A DNA stretch of 37,922 nucleotides from Lachnospiraceae bacterium. GTDB taxonomy: Bacteria > Bacillota > Clostridia > Lachnospirales > Lachnospiraceae. Shown here one piece after another: positions 16,061 to 23,322 of the stretch. Position numbers and translations under genes: made by a program. Location: the NCBI GenBank assembly GCA_022764465.1, contig JALERL010000011.1, positions 1-37,922 on the forward strand, given 5' to 3'. The notes below the pieces were generated by a model. The model ran no database searches. It saw only the letters and a list, made by a program, of their open reading frames with translations, and was not told the DNA's origin. The stretch's first letter is position 1. Each line of letters begins with the position of its first letter.

Positions 16061-16771
16061 ATGGCAATGCTTGAGATTAAAGACCTGGAAGTATACTATG
16101 GTGTTATCCAGGCGATCAAGGGTATTTCCTTTGATGTAAATGAAGGAGAAGTCATCGCACTGATCGGTGCAAATGGTGCAGGTAAGACAACCACACTTCA
16201 GACGATTACCGGAATGCTTCAGGCAAACGCCGGAAGTATCATGTTTGAAGGCGAAGACATTACGAAAGTACCGGGACATAAGATTGTATCCATGGGAATG
16301 GCACATGTACCGGAAGGCCGAAGAGTATTCGCAGAGCTGTCTGTTTATGAGAACCTGAAGCTGGGTGCATATACCAGAAAAGATAAAAATGAGATCGCAG
16401 AGTCCTTACAGATGGTTTACAAGAGCTTCCCCCGTCTGGAAGAAAGAAAGAACCAGTTAGCAGGAACCTTAAGTGGTGGTGAGCAGCAGATGCTTGCAAT
16501 GGGACGTGCGCTTATGAGCAAGCCGAGAATCATCTTAATGGATGAGCCGTCCATGGGACTTTCCCCAATCTTTGTAGATGAGATCTTCCACATTATTCAG
16601 GAGATTTCTGCATCCGGTACAACGGTACTGTTAGTAGAGCAGAATGCGAAGAAGGCACTTTCCATCGCAGATCGTGCATACGTATTAGAGACAGGAAATA
16701 TCGTGTTAAGCGGTGATGCGAAGGAACTGATGAATAATGAATCCATCAAGAAGGCATATCTTGGAGAATAG
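16061..16771 (+). CDS. livF: Branched-chain amino acid ABC transporter ATPase LivF
   Basis: This 236-residue ATPase has Walker A GANGAGKTT (residues 36-44), the signature LSGGEQQMLAMGRAL and Walker B IILMDEPSMGLSP. It is the second ATPase of the liv transporter. The ATG at 16061 is chosen because GAGGA lies five bases upstream; an in-frame ATG at 16034 would run through the pseudoknot strand and is unlikely. Unlike its operon partners, it is separated from the upstream gene by an 89-base structured leader. Confidence 0.94.
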   Translation: MAMLEIKDLEVYYGVIQAIKGISFDVNEGEVIALIGANGAGKTTTLQTITGMLQANAGSIMFEGEDITKVPGHKIVSMGMAHVPEGRRVFAELSVYENLKLGAYTRKDKNEIAESLQMVYKSFPRLEERKNQLAGTLSGGEQQMLAMGRALMSKPRIILMDEPSMGLSPIFVDEIFHIIQEISASGTTVLLVEQNAKKALSIADRAYVLETGNIVLSGDAKELMNNESIKKAYLGE

Positions 16772-16789
16772 CATAAAGGGGGTTTTTCG

Positions 16790-17410
16790 ATGGAAAATAC
16801 AGTAATTACGATTGCAAGAAGCTATGGAAGCGGTGGTAGAACCTTAGGCTTACAGTTGGCCAAAGAGTTAGGTGTCAACTGTTATGACAGAGAACTGTTA
16901 CGTATGGCGTCGGATGATAGCGGAATTAATGAAGCGTTGTTTGGCCAGTCCGATGAACGCTTAAAGAAGATGCCGTTATTCCATATTGCAAAGCAGGTCT
17001 ATAAGGGTGAGATCCTCCCACCTGACAGCGATGACTATGCGTCAGAAGAGAATCTGTTCAATTATCAGGCAAAAGTGATCCGGGAACTTGCAAAGACCGA
17101 GTCCTGTGTTATTATTGGAAGATGTGCAGACTATGTATTAAAGGATTATGATAATGTGATCCGTCTGTTCTTCTATGCACCGGAAAAAGACTGTATCGCC
17201 CGTGTCAGCAGACAGAATGGTGGAACAGAAAAAGACATTATCAAAAAGATCGAGAAAACCGATAAATACCGTTCGGCATATTACAAGTATTACACCGGAC
17301 GGGAATGGAATGATGCAAGAAATTATGATCTCTGTTTAGATACTTCTTCGATGAGTTACGAGAAGCTGGTAGAAGTCGTAAAGGCATATATTGAGATCTG
17401 TAAAAAATAA
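16790..17410 (+). CDS. Cytidylate kinase-like family protein
   Basis: This 206-residue P-loop protein has a glycine-rich nucleotide site ARSYGSGGRTLGLQLAKEL (residues 9-27) and IIGRCADYVLKDY in the middle. This matches the widespread cytidylate-kinase-like family of Firmicutes and differs from the housekeeping Cmk. A small-molecule or nucleotide kinase role is inferred; the substrate is unknown. It starts 18 bases after livF with AAAGGGGG upstream and may be read from the liv transcript. It ends at a strong shared terminator. Confidence 0.8.
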   Translation: MENTVITIARSYGSGGRTLGLQLAKELGVNCYDRELLRMASDDSGINEALFGQSDERLKKMPLFHIAKQVYKGEILPPDSDDYASEENLFNYQAKVIRELAKTESCVIIGRCADYVLKDYDNVIRLFFYAPEKDCIARVSRQNGGTEKDIIKKIEKTDKYRSAYYKYYTGREWNDARNYDLCLDTSSMSYEKLVEVVKAYIEICKK

Positions 17411-17421
17411 TAGAAGCATAT

Positions 17422-17465
17422 AAAAAGGCATACAGCTTTGATTGGTAAAAGCTGTATGCCTTTTT
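17422..17465. terminator. Bidirectional terminator between convergent genes
   Basis: A perfect stem of about 18 bp (17422-17439 with 17448-17465, core GGCATACAGCTTT) has A-rich left and T-rich right sides. It serves the kinase-like gene (+) and ktrA (-). Confidence 0.92.
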
Positions 17466-17485
17466 TGTCAGCTGAATCTTCGATT

Positions 17486-18136
17486 TTATAGCTTCTGCAA
17501 AATCTTATCAATGTCATCCTTATGTCCGACCACCATCAGATGTTCCTCCGGACAGAACTGATAATCGGCACCCGGCAGCAGCTTTAAGCCCTGTTCAGAC
17601 TTGACACCTAAGATATTTGCCTTGTACTGTACCCGGAAATTAATGTCCTTGATGGACTTGCCAATCCATGCCGGAAGCGGAGGAATCTCATAGATCGAAT
17701 ATCCATCGGCTAATTCCACATAGTCAAAGACCTGATCGGCAGAGAAGCGGACAGCGATTTTTTCTGCAATATCGCGATCCGGATAGATTACTTCATCAGC
17801 ACCATTCCGAAGCAGGAATTTGGCGTGGATGTCACGGTTTGCCTTGCTGACGATATATTTTGCACCCATCTCGTGCAGAAGACTGGTAATCTCAAGACTG
17901 CTCTGGAAATTGCTTCCGATACAGACAAAGCAGATATCGAAGTTGCCGACACCGAGGCTTTCTAAGACCTTGACATTGGTGCAGTCACCGATCTGTGCTC
18001 TTGTTACATAAGGAAGAAGCTCCTGCACCAGCTCTTCTTTTTCATCAACGATCATAATCTCATTTTTCAGACGCGCCATATCCTTGCATAAGTGTGTACC
18101 GAAGCGTCCCATTCCAATGATCAATACTGATTTCAT
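17486..18136 (-). CDS. ktrA: TrkA/KtrA-type potassium uptake regulatory protein
   Basis: The 216-residue cytoplasmic protein has one RCK unit. The N-terminal Rossmann domain begins MKSVLIIGMGRFG (GxGxxG at residues 8-13), with the ribose-binding acid in IMIVDEKEE. A C-terminal RCK_C domain (about 135-216) follows. KtrA proteins bind nucleotides and gate a KtrB membrane channel; the C-terminal domain of some relatives binds cyclic di-AMP. A single RCK of this size fits KtrA rather than the double-size enterobacterial TrkA. No KtrB-like channel gene is in the window. The ATG at 18136 is used: TGAGGA lies just upstream, whereas a start at 18205 would run through the leader. It has its own consensus promoter. 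Confidence 0.9.
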   Translation of the reverse strand: MKSVLIIGMGRFGTHLCKDMARLKNEIMIVDEKEELVQELLPYVTRAQIGDCTNVKVLESLGVGNFDICFVCIGSNFQSSLEITSLLHEMGAKYIVSKANRDIHAKFLLRNGADEVIYPDRDIAEKIAVRFSADQVFDYVELADGYSIYEIPPLPAWIGKSIKDINFRVQYKANILGVKSEQGLKLLPGADYQFCPEEHLMVVGHKDDIDKILQKL

Positions 18137-18141
18137 ATAAA

Positions 18142-18250
18142 TCCTCATTTCTGCGCACGTTTTTTGCGCTGTGCACAATAAGTGCGCATAGTGAGTTTGT
18201 GTCAAGTGCGCGCAGACACAAATCTCGTGTGTGAAAATTTGTTTTCACAC
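18142..18250 (-). promoter_or_regulatory. Pseudoknot leader, copy 3 (upstream of ktrA)
   Basis: Read on the minus strand: P1 is a perfect 9-bp hairpin GTGTGAAAA/TTTTCACAC (18250-18229), then linker ACGAGA. P2 is TTTGTGTC/GACACAAA (18222-18215 with 18203-18196). Loop bases GCGCAC (18211-18206) are fully complementary to GTGCGC (18158-18153), next to the ribosome site AGAAATGAGGA. Compared with copy 2, both pairing strands have changed together (GCACAC/GTGTGC versus GCGCAC/GTGCGC). Confidence 0.7.
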
Positions 18251-18332
18251 TAATCTCCATTCTGTGTCAAAATGAATGTGATTTATCACATGATTGATAT
18301 CCCATTTTTATATAGGTGAAAACAATAGTTAT

Positions 18333-18361
18333 ATTATAGTAATTGATGTACGATTTGTCAA
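18333..18361 (-). promoter_or_regulatory. Consensus housekeeping promoter of ktrA
   Basis: On the minus strand a perfect -35 TTGACA (18361-18356) and a perfect -10 TATAAT (18338-18333) are 17 bases apart. Transcription from about 18326 gives a 5' leader of about 190 bases containing the pseudoknot. Confidence 0.85.
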
Positions 18362-18411
18362 AAGTGTGCTATGATAAAAATATATGGGAAAAGAGCGATG
18401 GGAGGCAGACA

Positions 18412-19029
18412 ATGGATTGTATTTCATTACTTATTATTGGGATTGTTATCATAGGTGTGGTCAGGTCATCGAGCAGGAATACGAAACAGAATGAATCAAA
18501 AAAGATGATGAAGAATTTAGAAAATGCCGTGTTAGAAAATGCCAGAAAAAGGGCGATGGAGCAGGGGGCTATGCAGCAGCGAACACCGGTGCAGACCTAT
18601 ACGCAGACGCAGCAGCGTATGTCAGATCCACAGAGGACGAAGTCTGTATATGAAAAACAAACGAAGATGTATACATATCAGAATTCAGGAGCCACAGGGC
18701 AGCAGACAGCGAATGATATTCTTGCGAGAGCAAACCGGAATGTGATGGAACAGGAAGCAGAACGGGAGAAGCAGGAAGTAAAAGAGCAGAAGGTAGGAAT
18801 GACTAGGGAGCAGCAGACAGCAAAGGCACGGGAACAGAAAAAGCAGCAGCTCATCCAGCAGAAACTTGAACAGACAAAATCAGCTGAACAGGTGGCAGCA
18901 GAAAATGATTCCGAGGATCTGATGCGGGAGGTAGAAGATCTGATGATCATGGGTTATGATGGTACATTAGAATTTGAGCGGGACTTTGTTGCGGAGGGCG
19001 TTGACATGCTAAACCGCATTCAGATGTAG
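18412..19029 (+). CDS. Membrane-anchored Gln/Glu-rich coiled-coil protein of unknown function
   Basis: The 205-residue product has one N-terminal membrane helix (residues 4-17, ISLLIIGIVIIGVV). A long charged, glutamine-rich region likely to be coiled coil follows (for example AEREKQEVKEQKVGMTREQQ, about residues 120-165). It ends in a short ordered segment (DLMREVEDLMIMGYDGTLEFE). I do not recognise a family. The ATG at 18412 is chosen because GGGAGGC lies 7 bases upstream; an in-frame start at 18343 would overlap the ktrA promoter. It is probably co-transcribed with the DUF1653 gene 29 bases downstream. Confidence 0.75.
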   Translation: MDCISLLIIGIVIIGVVRSSSRNTKQNESKKMMKNLENAVLENARKRAMEQGAMQQRTPVQTYTQTQQRMSDPQRTKSVYEKQTKMYTYQNSGATGQQTANDILARANRNVMEQEAEREKQEVKEQKVGMTREQQTAKAREQKKQQLIQQKLEQTKSAEQVAAENDSEDLMREVEDLMIMGYDGTLEFERDFVAEGVDMLNRIQM

Positions 19030-19058
19030 ACAGATTCAGTATAAAGGAGCAGACAGCG

Positions 19059-19709
19059 ATGGCAGACTATGAGAGAATAACAGACCAAAGACCAAAGACC
19101 GGTGAATTGTACCGGCATTTTAAAAATAAAATGTATCAGATTCTTGCAGTGGCAAGACATTCTGAGACTGGAGAGGAGCTTGTGATTTATCAGGCACTTT
19201 ATGGGGATTACAGCGTATATGCAAGACCGCTTGCCATGTTTTGCAGTGAAGTCGATCACGAAAAGTATCCGGAGGTTATACAAAAGTACCGGTTTGAACG
19301 GGTTGATAAGAGTAGCTTAGAACCGGCATGCCCGGTAAAAACGGAACAAGCAGCAGATACGGAGCAGATGCAGACCGGGAAAAATGCAGACATGGCAGAT
19401 ATGAGTCAGATGCAGACAGATACAGTTACAGAAGCAAAACGTGCAGAGGTGTCCGAAGAAAAGCGGATGGTGGAAAACGAAGAGGAACAGGCGGATGAAA
19501 GACTGTTACGATTCTTAGATACCGATACGTATCAGGAAAAGTATGAAGTGCTGGCATCTCTTGCAAATGATATTACAGACCGTCTGATCAATGACTTTGC
19601 AGTGATCGTGGATGTCGTAATCCCGGAGGGCAGCCTGAATGAACGGTACGAGCAGTTAAAATCTGCGATCGCAACAAAGGCACGCTACGAAACAGGCCGC
19701 CTGCGGTAA
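19059..19709 (+). CDS. DUF1653 domain protein
   Basis: This 216-residue soluble protein begins with a DUF1653 domain: GELYRHFKNKMYQILAVARH, LVIYQALYGDY and VYARPLAMFCSEVD (residues 14-70). An acidic, Gln/Met-rich linker follows. A C-terminal helical region of about 70 residues (FLDTDTYQEKYEVLASLAND) resembles fusions seen in other Clostridia. DUF1653 proteins are small and uncharacterised. The ATG at 19059 follows GGAGCAGAC. The gene converges with the CYTH gene only 8 bases from its stop; a weak 5-bp stem with T-run there may help terminate transcription. Confidence 0.82.
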   Translation: MADYERITDQRPKTGELYRHFKNKMYQILAVARHSETGEELVIYQALYGDYSVYARPLAMFCSEVDHEKYPEVIQKYRFERVDKSSLEPACPVKTEQAADTEQMQTGKNADMADMSQMQTDTVTEAKRAEVSEEKRMVENEEEQADERLLRFLDTDTYQEKYEVLASLANDITDRLINDFAVIVDVVIPEGSLNERYEQLKSAIATKARYETGRLR

Positions 19710-19717
19710 AAATAAAG

Positions 19718-20179
19718 CTAGTCGGCTTTTTTTAACCCGTACCGGCTTAAGGTGCTGTTGTGGTAATCGGTAGAGAAGGTAACATCTTCTCCAAACCATT
19801 CCGGTGGTACGAAGCGGTCAGCATCTTCCCTGGTTTCGAATTCGACTTCCGCAAGCATAAGCGGTGCAAGTTCATTTTCAAAGATATCGAGTTCTATTGT
19901 CAGCTTGTCTGTCAATGGGATCAGATATCTTTTTTTTGTGATCAGAATACCGTCTGCCTTCGGCTTCAGATGTTCATACCCTTCCTTCGTCAGTGGCAGG
20001 TTATATTCTTCCCGCATCATAAGTCCACTGCCTTTATAGGTAAGAATATATTTGTCATCCGAGCGGCGGATACGGACTACCGGACTGGTACAAAGATAGC
20101 CCTGTTCGATCTGTTTAAATGGGTAGTCCGTAAGATTTTCCGGCAGTTCGTGGATCAGATATTTACGTTCAATTTCCAT
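19718..20179 (-). CDS. CYTH domain protein (triphosphate tunnel metalloenzyme family)
   Basis: This 153-residue protein opens with the diagnostic EIERKYL motif (residues 2-8). It carries the alternating basic/acidic strands of the CYTH tunnel fold (VVRIRRSDDKYILTYKG, ITKKRYLIPL, IELDIFE and LAEVEFET). Family members hydrolyse inorganic triphosphate or thiamine triphosphate, or make cyclic AMP; at this size in a Gram-positive, triphosphatase is the likelier activity, but this is inference. The ATG at 20179 has AAGGAG upstream on the minus strand. Confidence 0.88.
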   Translation of the reverse strand: MEIERKYLIHELPENLTDYPFKQIEQGYLCTSPVVRIRRSDDKYILTYKGSGLMMREEYNLPLTKEGYEHLKPKADGILITKKRYLIPLTDKLTIELDIFENELAPLMLAEVEFETREDADRFVPPEWFGEDVTFSTDYHNSTLSRYGLKKAD

Positions 20180-20258
20180 GTGTGTACTCCTTTACATATG
20201 CAAGAATAAATTTTACTTGTATTTATTATACTCGGAATATAAAATATTAGGAAGAAAA

Positions 20259-20310
20259 GATTTGTGTCTGCATGCACATGCTATTTGCAATATGTATATG
20301 TTATTGTGCA
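20259..20310 (+). other. Partial or decayed relative of the pseudoknot leader
   Basis: GATTTGTGTCTGC followed by ATGCACATG (20259-20280) matches 20 of 24 aligned bases of ktrA leader P2 (5' arm and loop). The 3' arm GACACAAA is missing. Loop bases TGCACA (20273-20278) are still complementary to TGTGCA (20305-20310), but the site is 50 bases from the next start codon rather than beside it. Confidence 0.3.
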
Positions 20311-20359
20311 AAAGCAGGCAGAAAAAGAACGTAGAGATAAAAATGGAGGTTGTTTTAAC

Positions 20360-20908
20360 ATGAAGAAAATTGGAATATTTTTGGCAGATTCCTGCGAAGA
20401 GATCGAGGCACTTACCGTGGTTGATATTGTACGCCGTGCAAAGTTTGAAATCGTGCTGATTTCTGTAACCGGAAAAAAAGAGATCACAGGTTCCCATAAC
20501 ATTCACTTCCAGGCAGAAGAACTGGCAGAAGAAGTGGACTATGACGCATTAGACGGTATCGTATTACCGGGTGGAATGCCGGGAACGACACATCTTTTAG
20601 AGCATGCAAAGGTCAATAAAGTGATCCGTAAGTTTGCATCCGACGGCAAGTTAGTAGCAGCCATCTGTGCAGCACCAAGCGTGCTCGGAGCAGCAGGCCT
20701 CTTAGAAGGAAAGCATGCAACCTGTCATCCGGGCTGGGAGGAGAAGCTTACCGGAGCAATCGTAAATACAACAGATACCGTCGTAAGGGATGGCAACATC
20801 ATAACAAGCCGCGGAATGGGAACGGCTGTTGATTTTGGACTTGCGATCGCTTCCTATTTTACCGATGAAGCAACCGTGGAGCATGTAAAAGCCGGGCTCG
20901 TCTACTAG
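20360..20908 (+). CDS. DJ-1/PfpI family protein
   Basis: This 182-residue cytoplasmic protein of the DJ-1/ThiJ/PfpI superfamily begins MKKIGIFLADSCEEIEALTV, with the conserved acidic residue near 14-16. It has the VLPGGMPGT turn (about 68-76) and the nucleophile elbow AAICAAPSVL with Cys103. Relatives act as glyoxalases, deglycases or redox-responsive chaperones; the activity here cannot be assigned. GGAGGT is 9 bases before the ATG at 20360; an in-frame start at 20264 lacks a ribosome site and crosses leader-like sequence. Transcribed alone, divergent from the CYTH gene. Confidence 0.9.
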   Translation: MKKIGIFLADSCEEIEALTVVDIVRRAKFEIVLISVTGKKEITGSHNIHFQAEELAEEVDYDALDGIVLPGGMPGTTHLLEHAKVNKVIRKFASDGKLVAAICAAPSVLGAAGLLEGKHATCHPGWEEKLTGAIVNTTDTVVRDGNIITSRGMGTAVDFGLAIASYFTDEATVEHVKAGLVY

Positions 20909-20961
20909 ATTCTGGCTTACAAAAACTTTTCATATCATAAAACGAAACAACACGATATGAT

Positions 20962-21357
20962 GTCAGAGACGCAGGAATATGCTTTGAAAACTTGCTTAAA
21001 TTGCTAATTTGTCGGTGTCGTTTTCGGCTCTCTTGATGATTTGTATTCATTCAACATCTGTACACCTATGCCGCATTGTCCGGCTGTAACAGACACTCGA
21101 TCTGTGACGAACCGTGTGGGAGTTATATGCCGTCCGACAGCAAAAGAGGGCGCAAAAAATACTCGTTCAAGCAGCACAGCTTGTATTTATATATAAAGTA
21201 AGCGCGCGTTTGTATTTTTCGCGCCTGATAAACTCTGCTGGAGACGGCATTTACTCCCACTAGGTGCAGGAACCGTGAGAGCGTCTGCTACAGCCGGACG
21301 ACAAATTTACGCAATTTACGTAAAATGTTTTTAAAGCATTATTTCTGCGTCTTTGAC
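20962..21357. ncRNA. Giant nested inverted repeat: candidate large structured RNA
   Basis: The 599 bases between the DJ-1 and spore-protein genes hold no credible gene but a nested series of complementary arms. These are 20962-20974 with 21345-21357 (12/13), about 20975-20991 with 21327-21344, AAATTGC/GCAATTT and ATTTGTCG/CGACAAAT (20998-21014 with 21299-21317), 21078-21098 with 21279-21299 (19/21), and GTGGGAGT/ACTCCCAC (21116-21123 with 21253-21260). Further in are ATGCCGTC/GACGGCAT (21127-21134 with 21243-21250), CAGCA/TGCTG and 21149-21162 with 21212-21225 (13/14). Side hairpins include GGTGT/ACACC (21014-21018 with 21062-21066) and CAAGC/GCTTG (about 21168-21183). Strand is undecided; the mismatches would be G-U on either strand at different sites. 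Confidence 0.6.
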
Positions 21358-21416
21358 AATATTCGTTTTATATCCGATTTATCTGTAAAAAGTTTTTGCA
21401 AGGAAGAACTTACCAA

Positions 21417-21444
21417 CATATTATTTCCGGGGGAAGACATACTA
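21417..21444 (+). promoter_or_regulatory. Candidate forespore (sigma-G type) promoter of the spore protein gene
   Basis: CATACTA (21438-21444) fits the CATnnTA-type -10 box of sigma-G promoters. CATA (21417-21420), 17 bases upstream, resembles the core of the -35 element. It is placed about 64 bases before the start codon of a forespore-specific gene family. Confidence 0.45.
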
Positions 21445-21507
21445 ACAACAGGATAAGCAAACAGCTTATCTGAATAGAAAACACAGGAAAAATATGGAGG
21501 TAAAACC

Positions 21508-21720
21508 ATGAGCGGATCTAACAGTTCTAGTTCAAGCAACAAGATGGCAGTTCCACAGGCAAAAGAGGCAATGAATCGTTTTAAACAGGAAGTTGCATCT
21601 GAGATCGGAGTACCTTTAAAGGAAGGATACAACGGAGACCTGACAAGTGCCCAGGCTGGTTCTATCGGTGGTGAAATGGTCAAGAAGATGATCATGAAAC
21701 AGGAAGAACAGATGAAATAA
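21508..21720 (+). CDS. Alpha/beta-type small acid-soluble spore protein
   Basis: This 70-residue protein matches the alpha/beta SASP family. The germination-protease region is FKQEVASEIGVPL (about 28-40), and the C-terminal DNA-binding half contains YNGDLTSAQAGSIGGEMVKKM. In spores these proteins coat DNA and give UV and heat resistance, then are degraded on germination. The ATG at 21508 has GGAGG eight bases upstream. It stands alone between the giant palindrome and a strong terminator. It is direct evidence that the organism, or a recent ancestor, makes spores. Confidence 0.95.
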   Translation: MSGSNSSSSSNKMAVPQAKEAMNRFKQEVASEIGVPLKEGYNGDLTSAQAGSIGGEMVKKMIMKQEEQMK

Positions 21721-21740
21721 GCAAAGCACAAAAGAAAGTG

Positions 21741-21788
21741 CCCTGTAAGATGGTTGTGGGAAAGCAACCGCTTACAGGGTATTTTTTT
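21741..21788 (+). terminator. Terminator of the spore protein gene
   Basis: CCCTGTAAG (21741-21749) pairs with CTTACAGGG (21771-21779), with an inner GGTTG/CAACC extension. A run of seven T residues follows. Confidence 0.93.
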
Positions 21789-21819
21789 AAAAAAAGGACT
21801 TTTATTTTATAAAATCATG

Positions 21820-21828
21820 TGATATAAT
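21820..21828 (+). promoter_or_regulatory. Extended -10 promoter of tig
   Basis: TGATATAAT (TATAAT at 21823-21828) is an extended -10 element giving a leader of about 80 bases before tig. The -35 region is weak. Confidence 0.5.
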
Positions 21829-21917
21829 CCTTAAATGACTGTAGCGGTCGTAGTTTGCCCTTTTTTAAACAGTTACATTGTTTATTGAGATATAATTTAA
21901 GGAGGAAAATAGTAATA

Positions 21918-23252
21918 ATGAGTGTACAGGTAGAAAATTTAGAAAAGAACATGGTAAAGCTTACCATTGAAGTATCTGCAGATAAGGTAGAGGAAGCATT
22001 AAAGGCTGCATACAACAAGCAGAAGAGCAAGATCAGCGTTCCTGGATTCCGTAAGGGAAAAGTTCCGATGGCAATGGTTGAGAAGATGTATGGACCGGAA
22101 GTTTTCTATGAAGATGCTGCAAATATCATGATGCAGGATGCTTATCCGGCAGCAGTTGATGAGAGCGGAGTAGATATTGTATCTCAGCCGACAATCGATG
22201 TAACACAGTTAGAGAAAGGCAAATCTTTCATCTTCACAGCAGAAGTTGCAAAGAGACCGGAAGTAACATTAGGAAAATATAAGGGCGTTACCGTAACAAA
22301 GATCGATACAACTGTTACAGATGAAGAAGTAGACGAGGCAGTTGAGAAGGAAAGAAATAACAACGCAAGAACAATCACAGTAGAAGACAGACCAATCGCA
22401 GTAGGTGATACAGCAGTGATCGATTTCGAAGGATTTGTAGATGGTGTTGCATTCGAAGGCGGTAAGGGAGAAAATCATCCATTAGAGATCGGTTCCCACA
22501 CATTTATCGATACATTTGAAGATCAGCTCGTTGGTAAGAACACAGGCGATGAAGTTGATGTAAACGTAACATTCCCGGAAGAATATCAGGCAGCTGACTT
22601 AGCTGGAAAGCCTGCTTTATTCAAGGTTAAGATCCATGAGATCAAGGCAAAAGAGCTTCCGGAGTTAGATGATGAGTTCGCTCAGGACGTATCTGAGTTC
22701 GATACACTTGCAGAGTACAAAGAGAGTGTAAAGAAGAACTTAGAGAAGACAAAAGAAGACAATGCAAAGCGTACCAAGGAAGACGAAGCAATCGGTAAGA
22801 TCATCGAGAAGTCTACCATGGAGATTCCGGATGCAATGATCGATACACAGGTTCAGAACATGCTTCAGGAGTTCGCTCAGAGAATGGCACAGCAGGGATT
22901 AAGCTTAGACCAGTACATGCAGTTCTCCGGAATGACAATTGACAAGTTAAAAGAGCAGGTTCGTCCGGAAGCTGTTACACGTATCAAGAGCAGTCTGGTA
23001 TTAGAGCAGATCGCTAAGGATGAGAACATCGAAGTATCAGATGCAGACATCGATGCAGAACTTGAGAAGATGGCTGGAATGTACGGCATGGAAGTAGAGA
23101 AACTCAAAGAGTACATGGGTGATGCAGAGAAAGAATCCATGAAGAGAGATCTTGCAATCAACAAGGCAGTAGAGTTGATCATGGACAACATCAAAGAGAG
23201 AGCAAAGGCTAAGACAAAGAAAGAAAAAGAAGCTGAAGCTACAGAAGAATAA
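21918..23252 (+). CDS. tig: Trigger factor (ribosome-associated chaperone and prolyl isomerase)
   Basis: This 444-residue protein has the standard three-domain plan. The N-terminal ribosome-binding domain carries PGFRKGKVP (about residues 40-48). The FKBP-type prolyl isomerase domain is around GDTAVIDFEGFVDGVAFEGG (about 160-180), and a long helical C-terminal chaperone domain ends in Lys/Glu-rich residues. It binds nascent chains at the ribosome exit. The ATG at 21918 with GGAGGAAAAT upstream is chosen over an in-frame start at 21855, which gives a hydrophobic-basic extension not found in the family. First gene of the tig-clpP-clpX-lon series. Confidence 0.95.
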   Translation: MSVQVENLEKNMVKLTIEVSADKVEEALKAAYNKQKSKISVPGFRKGKVPMAMVEKMYGPEVFYEDAANIMMQDAYPAAVDESGVDIVSQPTIDVTQLEKGKSFIFTAEVAKRPEVTLGKYKGVTVTKIDTTVTDEEVDEAVEKERNNNARTITVEDRPIAVGDTAVIDFEGFVDGVAFEGGKGENHPLEIGSHTFIDTFEDQLVGKNTGDEVDVNVTFPEEYQAADLAGKPALFKVKIHEIKAKELPELDDEFAQDVSEFDTLAEYKESVKKNLEKTKEDNAKRTKEDEAIGKIIEKSTMEIPDAMIDTQVQNMLQEFAQRMAQQGLSLDQYMQFSGMTIDKLKEQVRPEAVTRIKSSLVLEQIAKDENIEVSDADIDAELEKMAGMYGMEVEKLKEYMGDAEKESMKRDLAINKAVELIMDNIKERAKAKTKKEKEAEATEE

Positions 23253-23263
23253 GAAATCTGATA

Positions 23264-23292
23264 CAGACTGGCTCTTACACAGAGCCGGTCTG
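23264..23292 (+). terminator. Hairpin between tig and clpP
   Basis: An 11-bp stem with one G-T pair (CAGACTGGCTC, 23264-23274, with GAGCCGGTCTG, 23282-23292) is followed by only TTTG. Probably a leaky terminator or processing site. Confidence 0.6.
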
Positions 23293-23322
23293 TTTGCCAA
23301 TAATGAATAGGAGGTTATACAG

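Noticed and set aside
18137-18205. 23-residue N-terminal extension of the KtrA protein
   Set aside because: It runs through the pseudoknot leader; the internal ATG at 18136 has a proper ribosome site and matches the family start.
19760-20209. 149-codon forward frame antisense to the CYTH gene
   Set aside because: The reverse frame carries the EIERK motif and ribosome site; the forward translation is Phe/Cys-rich shadow.
20962-21357. RNase P RNA, tmRNA or signal recognition particle RNA
   Set aside because: None of the conserved core sequences I know for these RNAs is visible in either strand.
21339-21767. 142-codon reverse frame over the spore protein gene
   Set aside because: It is antisense to a clear spore protein, has low-complexity hydrophobic composition and lacks a ribosome site.
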